64,000 nt of DNA from Cyrtodaria siliqua (Eukaryota; Mollusca; Bivalvia; Adapedonta; Hiatellidae). Positions 1 to 10,969 of this stretch are shown here, in pieces; positions within the stretch are counted from its first letter, which is position 1; every line of letters begins with the position of its first letter. The translations under genes and the position numbers were made by a program. Below the pieces are notes generated by a model. It was given only the letters and a program-made list of their open reading frames with translations, did no database searches and was not told where the DNA came from. The stretch spans positions 1-64,000 of the forward strand of contig JAWPHD010007135.1 of the NCBI GenBank assembly GCA_037043455.1, read 5' to 3'.

Positions 1-345
1 GTGTTGCACCTTACAGTATCTTTCATGAACAGATTCAATGAAAACGGTTCTGCTGCTTGTATCTCTTGTTTGTGTTTGTTGCTTCCAAGGATCCCCTTTT
101 CAATATTTATTGACATTCACACTAACGTTTGTTAATGCTGTTAGGGCGGCTGTAATAAATTGCTCCGACAACAAATCAGTTACGCTATTACTTACTGGTC
201 CTTTGTGATCATCAACCCATTCCTTGTGACTTTAAAGTAGAATACCGATTAAGCCGGTGCTAGTGGGTATAGAATAGTTTCACCTTATAGTACCTCTCAT
301 GAACAGACTCTCTTGTTTGTGTTTGTTGTTTCCAAAGGATTCCCT
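1..345 (+). repeat. R250 dispersed repeat, about 1.4 units
   Basis: This is the first of about ten copies or fragments of one family in the window. Landmarks, in order, are CTTGTTTGTGTTTGTTGCTT, a BamHI-like GGATCCCC, TTATTGACATTCACAC, GGCGGCTGTAA, TTACTGGTCCTTTGTGATCA, AGTAGAATACCG, AAGCCGGTGCTAG and CTCATGAACAGACTC. The CTTGTTTGTG landmark occurs near 67 and again near 310, so the unit is about 245 bp and the copy is a partial dimer cut by the window edge. No coding potential is seen. It could be a satellite-like unit or a non-autonomous element; the ends are not defined. Confidence 0.8.
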
Positions 346-889
346 TTTCAGTAGTAATAGAATATTTAAAGAAACTATTACGAACGAAATCTTATTTTTT
401 CCTACGTGTATAGAATATCTGCATACTACTAATAGTTAGATATGTATAGCAATAATAGTGGACTTCCGGAAAAAAATCATCAAACTATGCATGTTTGAAC
501 CTTGGGGTAAGACCTTTAAATTAAAAACAGGAGAAATGAAAAGTGAGGAAATCACTTGAGGGTAAACAGAATAAAGATAGCCAGTCTGAGCTTCCAGAGT
601 GTCACAAACCCCCCCTAGGAAGAAAGCCTGCTTTTGGAACTTCCTAGACTTCGTTAATTGCGATATTCTTTGTGGCTACGAAACATGGCTAAAGAGTACC
701 ACACGTGATGCAGAGTTTCTGCCAATGAATGATTCAACCAACCATGGATCAGTAGAGATGAACGACACATAACCCGAATGAAGCGAAAATGGTTTTGCAG
801 GACCAAAGGTTCCCAGAATGCAAGCGACCTGGCCAAATACAAAACGATCAAGAATAGACACAGAATATCTGCAGTGACACTCATGATAA
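346..889. other. Unassigned AT-rich stretch
   Basis: No repeat matching another part of the window, no credible coding frame and no RNA gene is seen here. Short open frames on the minus strand near 654-1032 run into the neighbouring tandem array and are read as chance. Confidence 0.5.
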
Positions 890-2080
890 ACACATCTCAG
901 ATATGTTGACCTTGACCTGTGACCTCTGTCATAGGAAATGCCTGTCCGGACCGTATTTTCAATATTATAACACTTAGAGATACCAAACTTGATATTTGAA
1001 TACATCTTGGGATAGCGGTGTGTCGCATACAAAAATCAGGTCACAGTGACCTTGACCTTGACATGTGACCTCAGTTATAACAAATGTTCCGAAAATGCTT
1101 GTCCGGGCCATATTTTCAATACTATAAGACTTGGAAAAATCAGTCTTGGTATGTGCATACATCTCGGGATAGTGGTGTGTCGCGTACCAAAATAAGGTCA
1201 CTGTGACCTTGACCTGTGACCTCTGTCATAGAAAATGCTTTTCCGGAACTTATTTCCAATACTATTACACTTAGAGATACCAAGCTTGGTATTTGAATAC
1301 ATCTTGGTATAGCGTCGCTTTCCAAAATAAGGTAATTGGTACCCTGACCTTGACCTGTGACCTCTGTCATAGAAAATGCATAGCAAATGCTTGTCTTGAC
1401 CGTATTTTCAATTATATAACACTTAGAGATACCAAACTTGGTATGTGAATACACCATGGGATAGCCGTGTGTCGCGTATAAAAATTAGGTCATTGTGATC
1501 TCGACCTTTACCTGTAACCTCTGTCATAAAAGTATTTTTCCAGACCGTATTTTCAATAATATACATGTAACACTTAGAGATACCAAGCTTGGTATGTGGA
1601 TACATCTTGGAATAGCCGTGTGTAGCTTACCAAAATAAGGTCACTGTGACCTTGACTTGACCTGTGACCTCTGTCATAGTAAATGCTTGGGATAGCGATG
1701 TGTCGCACATGTGACCTCTGTCATAGAAAATGTTTCTCCGGACCGTATTTGCAATACTCTAACACTTAGAGATACCAAACTTGGTAGCTAGGTTTGTGAA
1801 TACATCTTTTGATAGCGGTGTGTCGCGTACCAAAATAAGGTCATTGCTACCTTGAACTGTGACCTCTGTTATAGAAAATGATTGTCCGGACTTATTTTCA
1901 AGACTATAACACTTAGAGACTCCAAACTTTGGGTGTGAATTCATCTTTGGATACCGACCGGTGTGTCGCGTACCAAAATAAAGTCATTGTGACCTTGACC
2001 TTGATATTTGACCTCCATCATAGAAAATGTCTGGAAAATGTTTGTCTGAGCTGTTGGGGGACTATGGATTGCCTTGCAAT
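890..2080. repeat. Tandem array of ~150-bp units with TGACCTTGACCT motifs
   Basis: About eight diverged units. The anchor GTCATAGAAAATG or a close variant recurs near 929, 1072, 1226, 1366, 1524, 1672, 1719, 1868 and 2018, mostly 140-158 bp apart, with one short unit at 1672-1719. Each unit runs GTCATAGAAAATGCTTGTCC, GACCGTATTTTCAATA, CACTTAGAGATACCAAACTT, GTGAATACATCTTGGGATAG, GTGTGTCGCGTACCAAAATA, then AAGGTCACTGTGACCTTGAC. The end of every unit therefore carries inverted and direct AGGTCA half-sites, the core bound by many nuclear receptors. The open frames on both strands here are by-products of the repeat. Old bivalve satellites with units near 160 bp are known, but membership was not tested. 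Confidence 0.88.
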
Positions 2081-2082
2081 TA

Positions 2083-2770
2083 TTGATGCTCTTGTTACAT
2101 TACTGATGCAAATATTCGCACCTTTAGTATAATTCGCAATTGGTTTTAAAGCGCCATGTGTTTACAGTCGCTTCACAGCACTAAACATGTTAAACAAACT
2201 CCATTATCGTACTCTTTTTTCTAGTGTGACTGTCAATAAATATTGCAAAGGGGACCCATTGGAAGCAAAAAAACAGAAACAACAGATAAAATAACAAACC
2301 CGATTTTATTGAGTCGGTTCATGAGAGATAATATTGGGTGGAATTGATGATCCCAAAGGTCCAGTAAGTAATAACACGACTGATTTGTAGTCAAATTTAC
2401 AGCCGCCAAACAGCATTAAACAAAAGCGTAAACGTCAATAAATATTGAAAGGGGATTCCTTGGAAGAAAGAAACACAAACAAGAGAGAAAGTAGCAGACC
2501 CGGTTTTATTGAGGCTGTTCATGACAGATAGAGTTCAACACCTCTCACGCCCTTTAGCACCGGCTTTGTCGGTATTCTATGTCAAAGCCACTGTATCATA
2601 GTATAGCTAAACAGCACACAGAACAGAACACAAACTCACTTTATCTGGTAATAATTACAAATTTAAATAAGACCATTGCACCCGTATCCTCATTATTACA
2701 TTACAGATGTAAACATTCTCGCCTATCGTTTAATTTGCATATGGTTCAATGCGCCATTTGAGCATGTGAT
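2083..2770 (+). repeat. Diverged duplicate segments flanking an R250 copy
   Basis: The segment at about 2083-2160 (TTACATTACTGATGCAAATA, CGCACCTTTAGT, AAAGCGCCATGTG) is repeated in degenerate form at about 2685-2765 (TTACATTACAGATGTAAACA, CGCCTATCGTTT, AATGCGCCATTTG). The reverse-oriented R250 copy lies between them. The two segments may be the ends of a larger element into which R250 units expanded, or simply another dispersed repeat. Confidence 0.5.
2215..2582 (-). repeat. R250 dispersed repeat, dimer, reverse orientation
   Basis: Reading the minus strand gives the same landmarks as the copy at the window start. The complement of TTGGAAGCAA occurs near 2260 and again near 2460, the complement of CATGAACAGACTC near 2315 and 2515, and the AATACCG landmark near 2570. 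Spacing between the two units is about 205 bp, shorter than in other dimers. It has no coding content. Confidence 0.78.
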
Positions 2771-3489
2771 ATGAATATTTAATATTTATATATTAACTCA
2801 TATTTCCCTACATTTGGGAGTAAAATTAGCTCAGAAAATTAGTACATGAGTGCATATTTGCAGACTGTTATTCTACCTTAATGTCGACTTTGACTATGAC
2901 ATGATGGCTGACGTTATTGATTATTTATTTGACAATTCAAATTTACACGAATGCATACAATTCATTAAACTCAGCGGGAGATGGATTTGGAAAATATAAA
3001 ATTTAGCGATGCGTAATTTACATATATTATTCATAAAATAAAGTCCTAAATTACGTAGCGTCAAATGACATTTTATTGATAAAGAAATATGAACTGATTA
3101 TAACCAATATGAATTAAAATGCCATACACAAGCCATTGTTATGAGACACCAGGGTTTCCATAAAACTAATTAGATTGACAATAACTGCTGTTACAGCTGC
3201 AATATTCACGTCGCAAAAAAAAGTTTAGCAAGTGAATGAAAAGCAGAATGTGTTTGAATCAAAGTTGTCGTGTGTTGGCAACGGTAAACAAACTGAAATA
3301 GCGACATGAAAAGCTGACAATAACCGCAATAAATATGCAGTAAAGTTAGATAAATGAGAGGTTAGCTATTGAAATCATAGCCCTACTGTTAAAAACAAAG
3401 CTACTTGGAAAAGTTCATCATATAGCACAAACTATCAATTAGTTTTCTATGTTTTCATTTCTGTTTGCTAAGTGTTTAACTTCATTCAT
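2771..3489. other. Unassigned AT-rich stretch
   Basis: No gene, RNA or within-window repeat recognised. Base composition is uniformly AT-rich. Confidence 0.5.
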
Positions 3490-3660
3490 CAGCACATTTT
3501 AGGCTACACATTACTGTCCATTTTTCGTGATAGAGGCAGACCACTGACTTATTCCTGGGTTGTTTCAGTACTGTATACCTCCTGCCATCCGTAAACATCG
3601 ACACTTTCTCGCTTACAATTTGAAATCCCAGAGGGATTCGAACCGTCAGCGGTGAGATAT
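3490..3660 (-). repeat. tRNA-derived SINE relic
   Basis: On the minus strand the segment starts with ATCTCACCGCTGACGG, then GGTTCGAATCCC, which fits the internal polymerase III B box of a tRNA-like head. It continues with GTAAGCGAGAAAGTGTCGA, TTTACGGATGGCAGGAGG and CAGTGGTCTGCCTC. The same order with strong similarity is present on the plus strand at 45330-45500, which defines a family. The open frame across it is a by-product. The 5' A box is not clear, so the copy is probably truncated. Confidence 0.65.
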
Positions 3661-3969
3661 TAATTATTGTGTATGATCTCTTGATTGACTTGGCATACAC
3701 ATAGCTAATGCGTGTCATTGGCAATGTCCTACATGTTTGCTTGAATATAAAATGTATATCAAAATATAATATAACCAGCCCGTTTAAAGAATATCGTACA
3801 GAACAAAAATCAAATCGACGTTCGAAGGCCGAGGTCTGATATGGATGGAGGTCAGATAAGCAGTGTGATATGTGAACAGAAAGGTAGTAAGCTTTACATT
3901 ATGAAAATAAATTAAAAGTAACTATACTTTTTACGTTCCAGTTTGGTAGCGCACATATATGTTTTATAT
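3661..3969. other. Unassigned stretch
   Basis: Nothing recognisable between the SINE relic and the next R250 copy. Confidence 0.45.
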
Positions 3970-4445
3970 TAGAATACCGCGTAGGCCGGTGCTAAAGAGC
4001 GTGAAAGGGGTTGCACATTGTATCACCTCTAATCACAGACCTAGTATGTCTGTGCTCTAATGAACAAATATTGACTCAATCATACCGAGTGTGCTACATT
4101 TCTGCCGTGTTTGTGTGTGCGTGCGTGCGTGCGTGTGTGTGTTGCCTCCATTTTCAATATTTATGTTTTAGTGCTGTGCGGCGGCTGTAAAACATATGTA
4201 TTGTTATTATTTCCTGGTCCTTTAGGATCATCGAACCCACTCTTTGTGGTTGTAAAGTAGAATACCGCTGAAGCCGGTACTAGTAATTGTGAGGGGTGTT
4301 TCAAATTATATCACCTTTCATGAACTGATTCATTAAACAGGGTCTACTACTTATCTCTCTCCAGTTGTTTGTATGTGTTGCTTCCAACGGAGTCCGTATT
4401 CAGTATGTATTGACTTTTACACCAGCGTTTGTTTATTGATGTGTG
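3970..4445 (+). repeat. R250 dispersed repeat, dimer with internal microsatellite
   Basis: Two units, with AGAATACCG landmarks near 3971 and 4260 and CATGAACTGATTC near 4318. The first unit contains a (GCGT)/(GT) microsatellite at about 4107-4143 where other copies have plain TTGTTTGTGTTTG, so replication slippage has expanded that G/T tract. The copy ends in the TTATTGACTTTTACACCAGC landmark near 4420 followed by unrelated sequence. Confidence 0.78.
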
Positions 4446-5584
4446 CCTGTGTAAGGAAATAAATCGACCACCATAAAATAATGACCTCCCGGACATTTTG
4501 CTATGTCAAAATGTATTACAGTAGAATAGTAATAGAACATGTAGAATGGCCCCTAGATATAACAAGTATTGTATTTTGTTTCTATTTGTATATGTGCAGA
4601 TAAGCCAGTTGCGCATATTTTGACAAAATAAAAAATCGAAACATCCAATGGTGCTATTTTGGTACGCAGCTTTTATGAGTATGAGTACCTAGACGAGTAC
4701 CGATTTCGTTTTTTATTTTTATTTTACTAACATAGCACACCTATTATCAGATGCATATACACGTGTCCAATAAATGTATCTATTACATACAAACCTTTAA
4801 ATTATCAGAATTAAATTACAAACTTAAAATTGTGATCTGAAAATAAACCCACGCGATAGTCTGTACCAAGTTATCGAGAAGGGTGATTTTCAGACGTCGA
4901 TTCTAAGTAATGAGCAAATCGGTGCTTATAAATGCCTGTCACACGACCTTCACAGTCGTGGCTATCTTAAAGGGACTATGCTTTTCTTGGTAACGAATAT
5001 GTATGCATACACATTGAAATGGATGGTATTAAGGCTATTTAAAATATATTCAAAATATATGTTTATTGGAATATTAATCTTAGTTTCAATTGTATTCGCT
5101 AATTAAATATTTGTTTAAGCTTACTTTGTAAACAATGGCCCATTCCAAAAGAAATGGTCATGTTTTCGTAAGATAAGAAGACATTGCAACACAAAATTCT
5201 ACATAAATAGCTATAATATTCACGACCTATTTTATTATATATAAAAATATTATTGTTTAGGTGAACGCATACATATACTCTACCGCGAAGAAAATGAATT
5301 AGCATTTAGGATTATTGCCACGCATGTGTCTATTAGCCAATAACTATTAGCGTCACTTATCCAGCGATTATCGTATTAACTTAATAAGATAATAGCTGAA
5401 AAAGTGACGCGTAGAAGTTAGAAATATCGACCATATGTTCATGTTAATATGTGCATGTATGTGTACATGTATACAAGCGATTATCTACGGAATCACGGAA
5501 GGGCATGTGTGAAGAAATATTTCATGCGTTCGAGGTAATATTAATTAAGTGCGCACGAGATAATTTGCCACATGTTGTAGTGAT
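4446..5584. other. Unassigned AT-rich stretch
   Basis: No supported gene. A TTAAAGGGACTATGC string near 4974 recalls, but does not match beyond the first ten bases, the TIR of the mobile family described at 6226; I do not count it as a copy. The open frame at 5099-5305 on the minus strand is low-complexity and is not called. Confidence 0.45.
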
Positions 5585-6225
5585 ACCGCTCGCCATTGAG
5601 TATCGATACGTCTTCCATATCTAGAATATATAAAACCTCTCAATTGGGTATGGATACCTTTCTATTGAGTATTGAATTGATAACCCCACTCCATTGAGTA
5701 CTGATACTACTCCCCATTAAGTATTGATAGCCGTTGAGTATCTATAATACCTCTCCATTGAGTATTGAAGGGATATCAATACTCAATGGAGAGATTTTAG
5801 GTACTCAATATAGAGGGCGTATCAATACTTAATGGGGAGGGTATCAATACTCAGTGTGGTGGGGGTATCAATACTCAATGGGGCGGGGTTTCAAAACGAA
5901 ATAGCGTGGGGTATCAATACTCAATAGGGACAGGTATCATGGGGGTATCAAAACTCAATGGGGAAGCAGTATCGATAACCATCGATAATGAATGTGGAGT
6001 TAGTATCAATGCTCAATAGCGAGGGCGTATCAATACTCAATGAGAAGGGTGTATAAAAACTCAGTCGGGAGGAGGTATCACTACTCATTGAGAAAGGGAT
6101 ATTAATACTCAATCGGGAGGGGGTATCAATACTCATTGAGCAGGGGATATCGATATTCAATCGGGGGGTTTATGAACGCAAAAGGGAGAGGGTATCAATA
6201 CGTATTCGACAGTGAGGAGGGGGTA
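5585..6225. repeat. Inverted minisatellite, ACTCAATGG motif
   Basis: A motif close to GTATCAATACTCAATGGGG recurs every 25-32 bp. From about 5585 to 5768 it is in the reverse orientation (CCATTGAGTATTGATAC). From 5776 onward it is in the forward orientation. The switch point is a perfect hairpin: CTCTCCATTGAGTATTGA at 5751-5768, a 7-base loop, then its exact complement at 5776-5793. The array is thus a head-to-head structure with unequal arms (about 180 and 450 bp). The minus-strand frame at 5948-6160, a serine-rich string, is only the translated repeat. The array resumes at 6548 after a MITE insertion. Confidence 0.88.
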
Positions 6226-6547
6226 TTAAATTGACACCAGGCAATCTTTTGTTTAATTCAAACATTAAAATAAGCACCTCAATTTATTAATCATGCCTCA
6301 TTTTGACTTAAAAACTGCTTGCATACCATTAAATAAAATATTGAAATTACAGTTTTCTTCCATATTCTACCAAATTGTTAAACATATTATTGATGCAATA
6401 TTATCAAAAATTAGTGACATGTAAAATCAAGTTACTCTGAACTATTCAAATAGTTAATATTAATGATTGAACGTATGCAAGTTATATTGAAAACTAACAG
6501 GACGCCATGCGTTTTAAACTAATAAAGATTGCCATGTGGACCTTTAA
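6226..6547. mobile_element. TIR MITE, TTAA-ended family, inserted in minisatellite
   Basis: It begins TTAAATTGACACCAGGCAAT and ends AAAGATTGCCATGTGGACC followed by TTTAA, giving imperfect inverted termini. TA flanks both sides (GGTA before, TACTC after). The interior aligns with the copy at 10658-10969: CATTTTGACTTAAAAACTGC, ATTGATGCAATATTATCAAA, GTGACATGTAAAATCAAG and ACTAACAGGACGCC have clear counterparts there. The minisatellite motif is present on both sides, so the MITE inserted into an existing array. Non-autonomous; no coding frame. Confidence 0.85.
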
Positions 6548-6655
6548 TACTCAATCGGGAGGAGATATCAATACTCAATGTGAAGGGAGCCTGGGGGCAC
6601 CTGTATCTATATTCATTTGGGATGAGGTATCAATACTCAATCAATACCACAGATG
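6548..6655 (+). repeat. Continuation of ACTCAATGG minisatellite
   Basis: Forward-oriented units (ACTCAATCGGGAGGAGATAT, CAATACTCAATGTGAAGGG, GAGGTATCAATACTCAATCA) continue the array from before the MITE. The frame at 6507-6812 begins inside the MITE and crosses this array, so it is not called as a gene. Confidence 0.8.
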
Positions 6656-7639
6656 GCGTTCAGGTCCCCGATTGGCTAATTATCTCGTAGGCACGATTAT
6701 TACGTTGCTACGATTTAACGATCTCAAAAGAAATAATTCAAAGGAAAATCGGGAAAATCGTTTTATCAGTTATATTGTTTCAAATTTCGGTCATTTATTA
6801 TTACAGAACTAGTCTTCTTATCTACTTCATAAACAAAGGAAATATTCATGATTTCTTAAAGACATCATAAACATAAAGAAGATATGTTGTCCTATCCATT
6901 TTAATTTGACGTGTGTATCATTCTTATAACAATGCATGTGAGAATACTAGGCGAACATTTTATTCTGTTTCTTCCAAAACAAACATCCATTCTTTCCTAT
7001 TCATATATTAGGTTCCAAGTGGTCCCTAATGGCACAATTACACCTACTATTAGTAGACTATCAAGTGGAAAAAAGTCCAGTTACTTGAAGAATGTTAGTT
7101 AGTACTGGTAACAGAAGCCAATGTTAAGATAACTGACCGAATATGACAGAAAAAAAAACGTTGATAAATGGCGTTAAAACCAAACACAACAAGAAATTTG
7201 GTGAATTGATGTCCCCCGACGAAGTGTTGTTTTCTAGGTAGAAGCATAGACGGAAACTAAACACGGACGATCAAAAAAAGCTAAGGTGTTGTGTTCTGCA
7301 AGTCGTCTTGATGTGTTGAGTATATGAGCCGATTTATTTCAAAATCCCTCCATGTATGTTGCATGTTACATTTTAACGGACTGACGAACGTTGAGACAAA
7401 TACAAAACTATATCCCTCTTCGTTGGCGATGATAAAATAAACATAAAATATTCACATTAACATACCCCCATACTTCCAATAACGTAGCCACAAAGTAACT
7501 TCTTCAACAATTAAAATTACTATAACAACTTTACTATATCAAATATTCATATGTAAATGCAATACAAATAACTGATATGTTATAACATAATCAATATTGA
7601 AATCAATATTAAAAATGACAACTAATATTTGATTTGTCA
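6656..7639. other. Unassigned AT-rich stretch
   Basis: No supported gene, RNA or repeat. The frame at 6911-7102 has no recognisable motif. Confidence 0.45.
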
Positions 7640-8282
7640 AAAATTACTATGAATACATTGAATAATGTTAATTCCATATATAATGCTACTTATTTGTCTC
7701 TTAAGGTAAAAATGTCTCAACACTATAAATAGTAGAAAGGAATTTACGGGAATCAAATGGCTTTTAATAAATTTAGCATTGTCTAATAGATGTTCTCTGT
7801 GCACATTATCTCTAAAACTATCCATATCCGTGATTGTGATAAACGGGTCGATTTTGGTGGCGTCTGCCTCTTCCGTGGTATTCTGGGAAATGTTGTTGCT
7901 GCACGGAAACATATAATCCTGACAATGTATAGGCGTTTGCATTGTCATTTCCTGATTCAGTTCTTGTTTAATTGATTCATTAACATCGCGTTTTGTTTAA
8001 AATGTGCTGGTTTCTGAATATATCCATGGATTTCTGTTTGTAGCTTTATATTGTTAAATTTCAGTTCACTGATCCGTTGATCCTGCTGATGTTCTCGCGT
8101 CATGTATTTACAATATAGTATAGCGTTCTCCTTTGTGGTTATTTCACATTTTTACAGTTTCTAGTTACATTCCTGTAGTTTTATTATCAGTGTTTCTTTT
8201 TTAGATTCAAGATCACTGATGATTTTGCTGTAGGAAAGCCAATAAACGATAAAGTCGAAATTCTGCTGATATTTGTTATTTT
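7640..8282 (-). pseudogene. Possible decayed coding segment with charged helical stretch
   Basis: Reading the minus strand from about 8282 downward, one frame shows a charged, helix-like string containing SKIISDLESKKETLIIKLQE, then two close in-frame stops near 8161 and 8152, then KCEITTKENAILYCKYM and TREHQQDQRISELKFNN in the same frame. Around 7970 the sense-like signal moves to another frame, which stays open to 7640 and includes TTEEADATKIDPFITITDMD and DNVHREHLLDNAKF. Spacing of hydrophobic residues in the first part suggests a coiled coil. No family is recognised. Stops plus a frame change argue for a relic or a retained exon fragment; chance cannot be excluded in AT-rich DNA. Confidence 0.32.
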
Positions 8283-10657
8283 AATATTCCTTTGTATCTT
8301 CATATCACGTATTGTCAAACAGTAAATTATTTATTAGAAAACCATAATAAAAACACGTTATCAATGTCTAAATGTTGGAATTACCAAACATTAATAATAT
8401 ATTAAGTACAATTTCAAATATGAATTTTCAAATGGATAGTCCAATTTTCCTTGACATACGGATAACTGCTGTACTTCAAGTCTAAACACTAACTGACCTG
8501 TCTCAAGTCTACACAACAAAAACACTTTGCATACAATTTGCATTCCATAGTGGTTACCATGGAAACCAGGACAATATAAACGTCCAATTCATATCTTGTC
8601 CAATAAACGCTCATTCATCTATATATAAACTAATACCCCTCAGGTGTGTACGGCTATCTTGTTCACGTCCTTTGTGACATAATCCAGACTGCATACTCGT
8701 GTATTAAAATCTAATTGTTGAACATATAGGCAGATTATTATCAAACATACTAATCTTATACAAATAACAGCTGCCTTTACATGTTAGTGTTCAACTAACA
8801 ACATTCAACAATTTCGCAAAACATAATACAAAATTAAACATTTTACCGGAAATCTCGAAAATAATAAAATCATGAAATACTCACTTTAACACATGTATTA
8901 TACAATTCATTTGTAATCATGCCTTTCGTACATTTTACCAGATTAACGCATTTATTTTTCTTATTAAACATACTAAAATAACCGTCATCGATACAGGATA
9001 AAAAAGTTTTTTCCAGAACAAATGAAATTCTAAAAATATCTTATAATGGTATGCACACATCAAAATCTAGTAATCGAAATGTATGAAAATTTTAAGTTTA
9101 GTTTTAAATTCCACGATGTTCGTGTGTTTAAAATGCTTATGTGTTGTATGTAGTAATTGGCAAGGCAAACAAACTATGCAAAACGATGGCATATTGTTTG
9201 CAGATACGTTGTATCAATACACATATTGTATTAATAAGTGTTATTATAGTGTAGAAGAACAGAGCTTACCAATTATTTCTCGATTACCATCGTCTCGAGA
9301 AGGTAATTATTCGAGGGTCAAACTCCAAACTATCGAAACGAGAACAAGAGCTGACAGGTGAGTTCCACAATTCAGCGTTACATTAAACGCTACGTTAAGC
9401 TAATAGAGTGTAAAACATGAATATGTAAGTAAACCCTTCGCTATAACAAATCGAAATGTTTTCACATGGAACTACGCTGCTGTAAACAACTAGTTAGCCA
9501 AAGCATCAAGTTGCAACATTAAGCCTGGTTCAAACTGTACTATTTGTCACGTAAGTGTTAAAGGTAAACATGTTTGAGTTTTCTTCTGAGCACCGGGTTA
9601 AGAACAATGTGACCACTAGAAATCAAAACAAGTGACGTTGTAATCACATTATTTGCTTTCAGCTTATTTCCTTGAGCTTGCTTAATTTATATGCGGCAGC
9701 CTTCTCCACTAATAAAACAATCATCATTTCAAATTTATCAAGAAACATATGCTTCAGAATTTCAAATAGACAAAGTTGTTCTGCCTTCTTGATTTCATGT
9801 GTAATGCTTAAAACGTTTGCCAATTTCAAAACTGTATGCACTTGTTTACACATCTGAAATAGGCCCTTGCGTTATTTTTGCCTTATGGTATATACGGATA
9901 CTTCCACTAATCCAATGACGTTATAGAAGTGTATATTCCCTAGTTGTGAGCTGCATTGTTTAAAACCTACACATTTATATAAAATATTCAATGTTAGTAT
10001 CATAAAGGGAGATACATTTAATACAAAAACAATTGTTGGCAAATAAAGTTCTTATGAGAAAGCAACGTTTCGTTATTCTTCTCGAAAAAACGTCCAGTTT
10101 GTCACGAAGCCTCAACATTGTTTTTAAATGAAATATCATTGATTTCTAATGTGGTAGAAACGTGTACCTTTTCCGAATATAATTGTATTGAAACGGTCGG
10201 CCTAAAATACATCACATTCTGTATACGTGTATGTGAAATTTCCGAATGTCTATGCTTGGGACCTTCTATCTTTCAATTAGTGGTACATCTTTTTTATTAT
10301 TGTTAAATTCGTCAATAACAGTTACAATGTATTGGAATTTTACATTATGTTTGATATTTGTTTAGTCTCAAATCACTTCTGTATTTGCTTTGTTTAGAGC
10401 AATAACGTTCGTCAGACACCCAGTCCCATAAAACATGTACGCTGGTACCTCAGACATACATTCGAGATTCACTTTAAATATGATCTCATTATGCATATGC
10501 CTATAAAACACAAGGCTTCTGTACATGATAATAACTCTAAAAGAAACTTTTTTTTTATTTATTGATGTTATAACCCTAGCTACATATGCCCTGTTACATT
10601 GCACCATGTTTTCATCGGAAGAGTTAATGCGTAGTTAACATTTACATTGACAAATAA
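8283..10657. other. Unassigned AT-rich stretch
   Basis: Open frames at 9083-9361, 9659-9857 (both strands) and 10368-10607 lack motifs and are not supported by composition. I see no repeat shared with the rest of the window. Confidence 0.4.
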
Positions 10658-10969
10658 TTAAAGGGATACATAGCAATCTTGAGTTTGTATTCAAACATTT
10701 AAATTTTGCAATCCTGACTCATTTTGACATGAAAACTGCTTGCATATGATTAAATAGAACATAGCGAATTTGATTTTCTTCGTTATTCTACCATAATGTT
10801 TAATATGTTATTGGTATAATATTATCAAAATTGGTAACATGTAAACACAACTTGCTTTACGCTATTCTAATATTTAATATTACTAATTGCACATATGTAA
10901 GTTATGTTGAAAAACTAACAGGGTGCCGCAAGTTTTGAACCTATCAAGATTACCACCTGTCCCTCTTAA
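10658..10969. mobile_element. TIR MITE, TTAA-ended family
   Basis: Starts TTAAAGGGATACATAGCAAT and ends TCAAGATTACCACCTGTCCC plus TCTTAA, so the termini are inverted repeats of about 24 bp with a few mismatches. The length of 312 bp and the interior match the copy at 6226-6547. TTAA at both tips could be part of the TIR or a TTAA target, as used by piggyBac-like transposases. No transposase is present, so any mobility would have depended on another element. Confidence 0.85.

Noticed and set aside
3625..3660. Functional tRNA gene from the GGTTCGAATCC box
   Set aside because: There is no A box or cloverleaf, and the same body continues as a SINE in both copies.
9083..9361. 92-codon plus-strand frame starting with a signal-peptide-like run
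   Set aside because: The hydrophobic start is short, the remainder has no domain or cysteine pattern, and there are no supporting exon signals.
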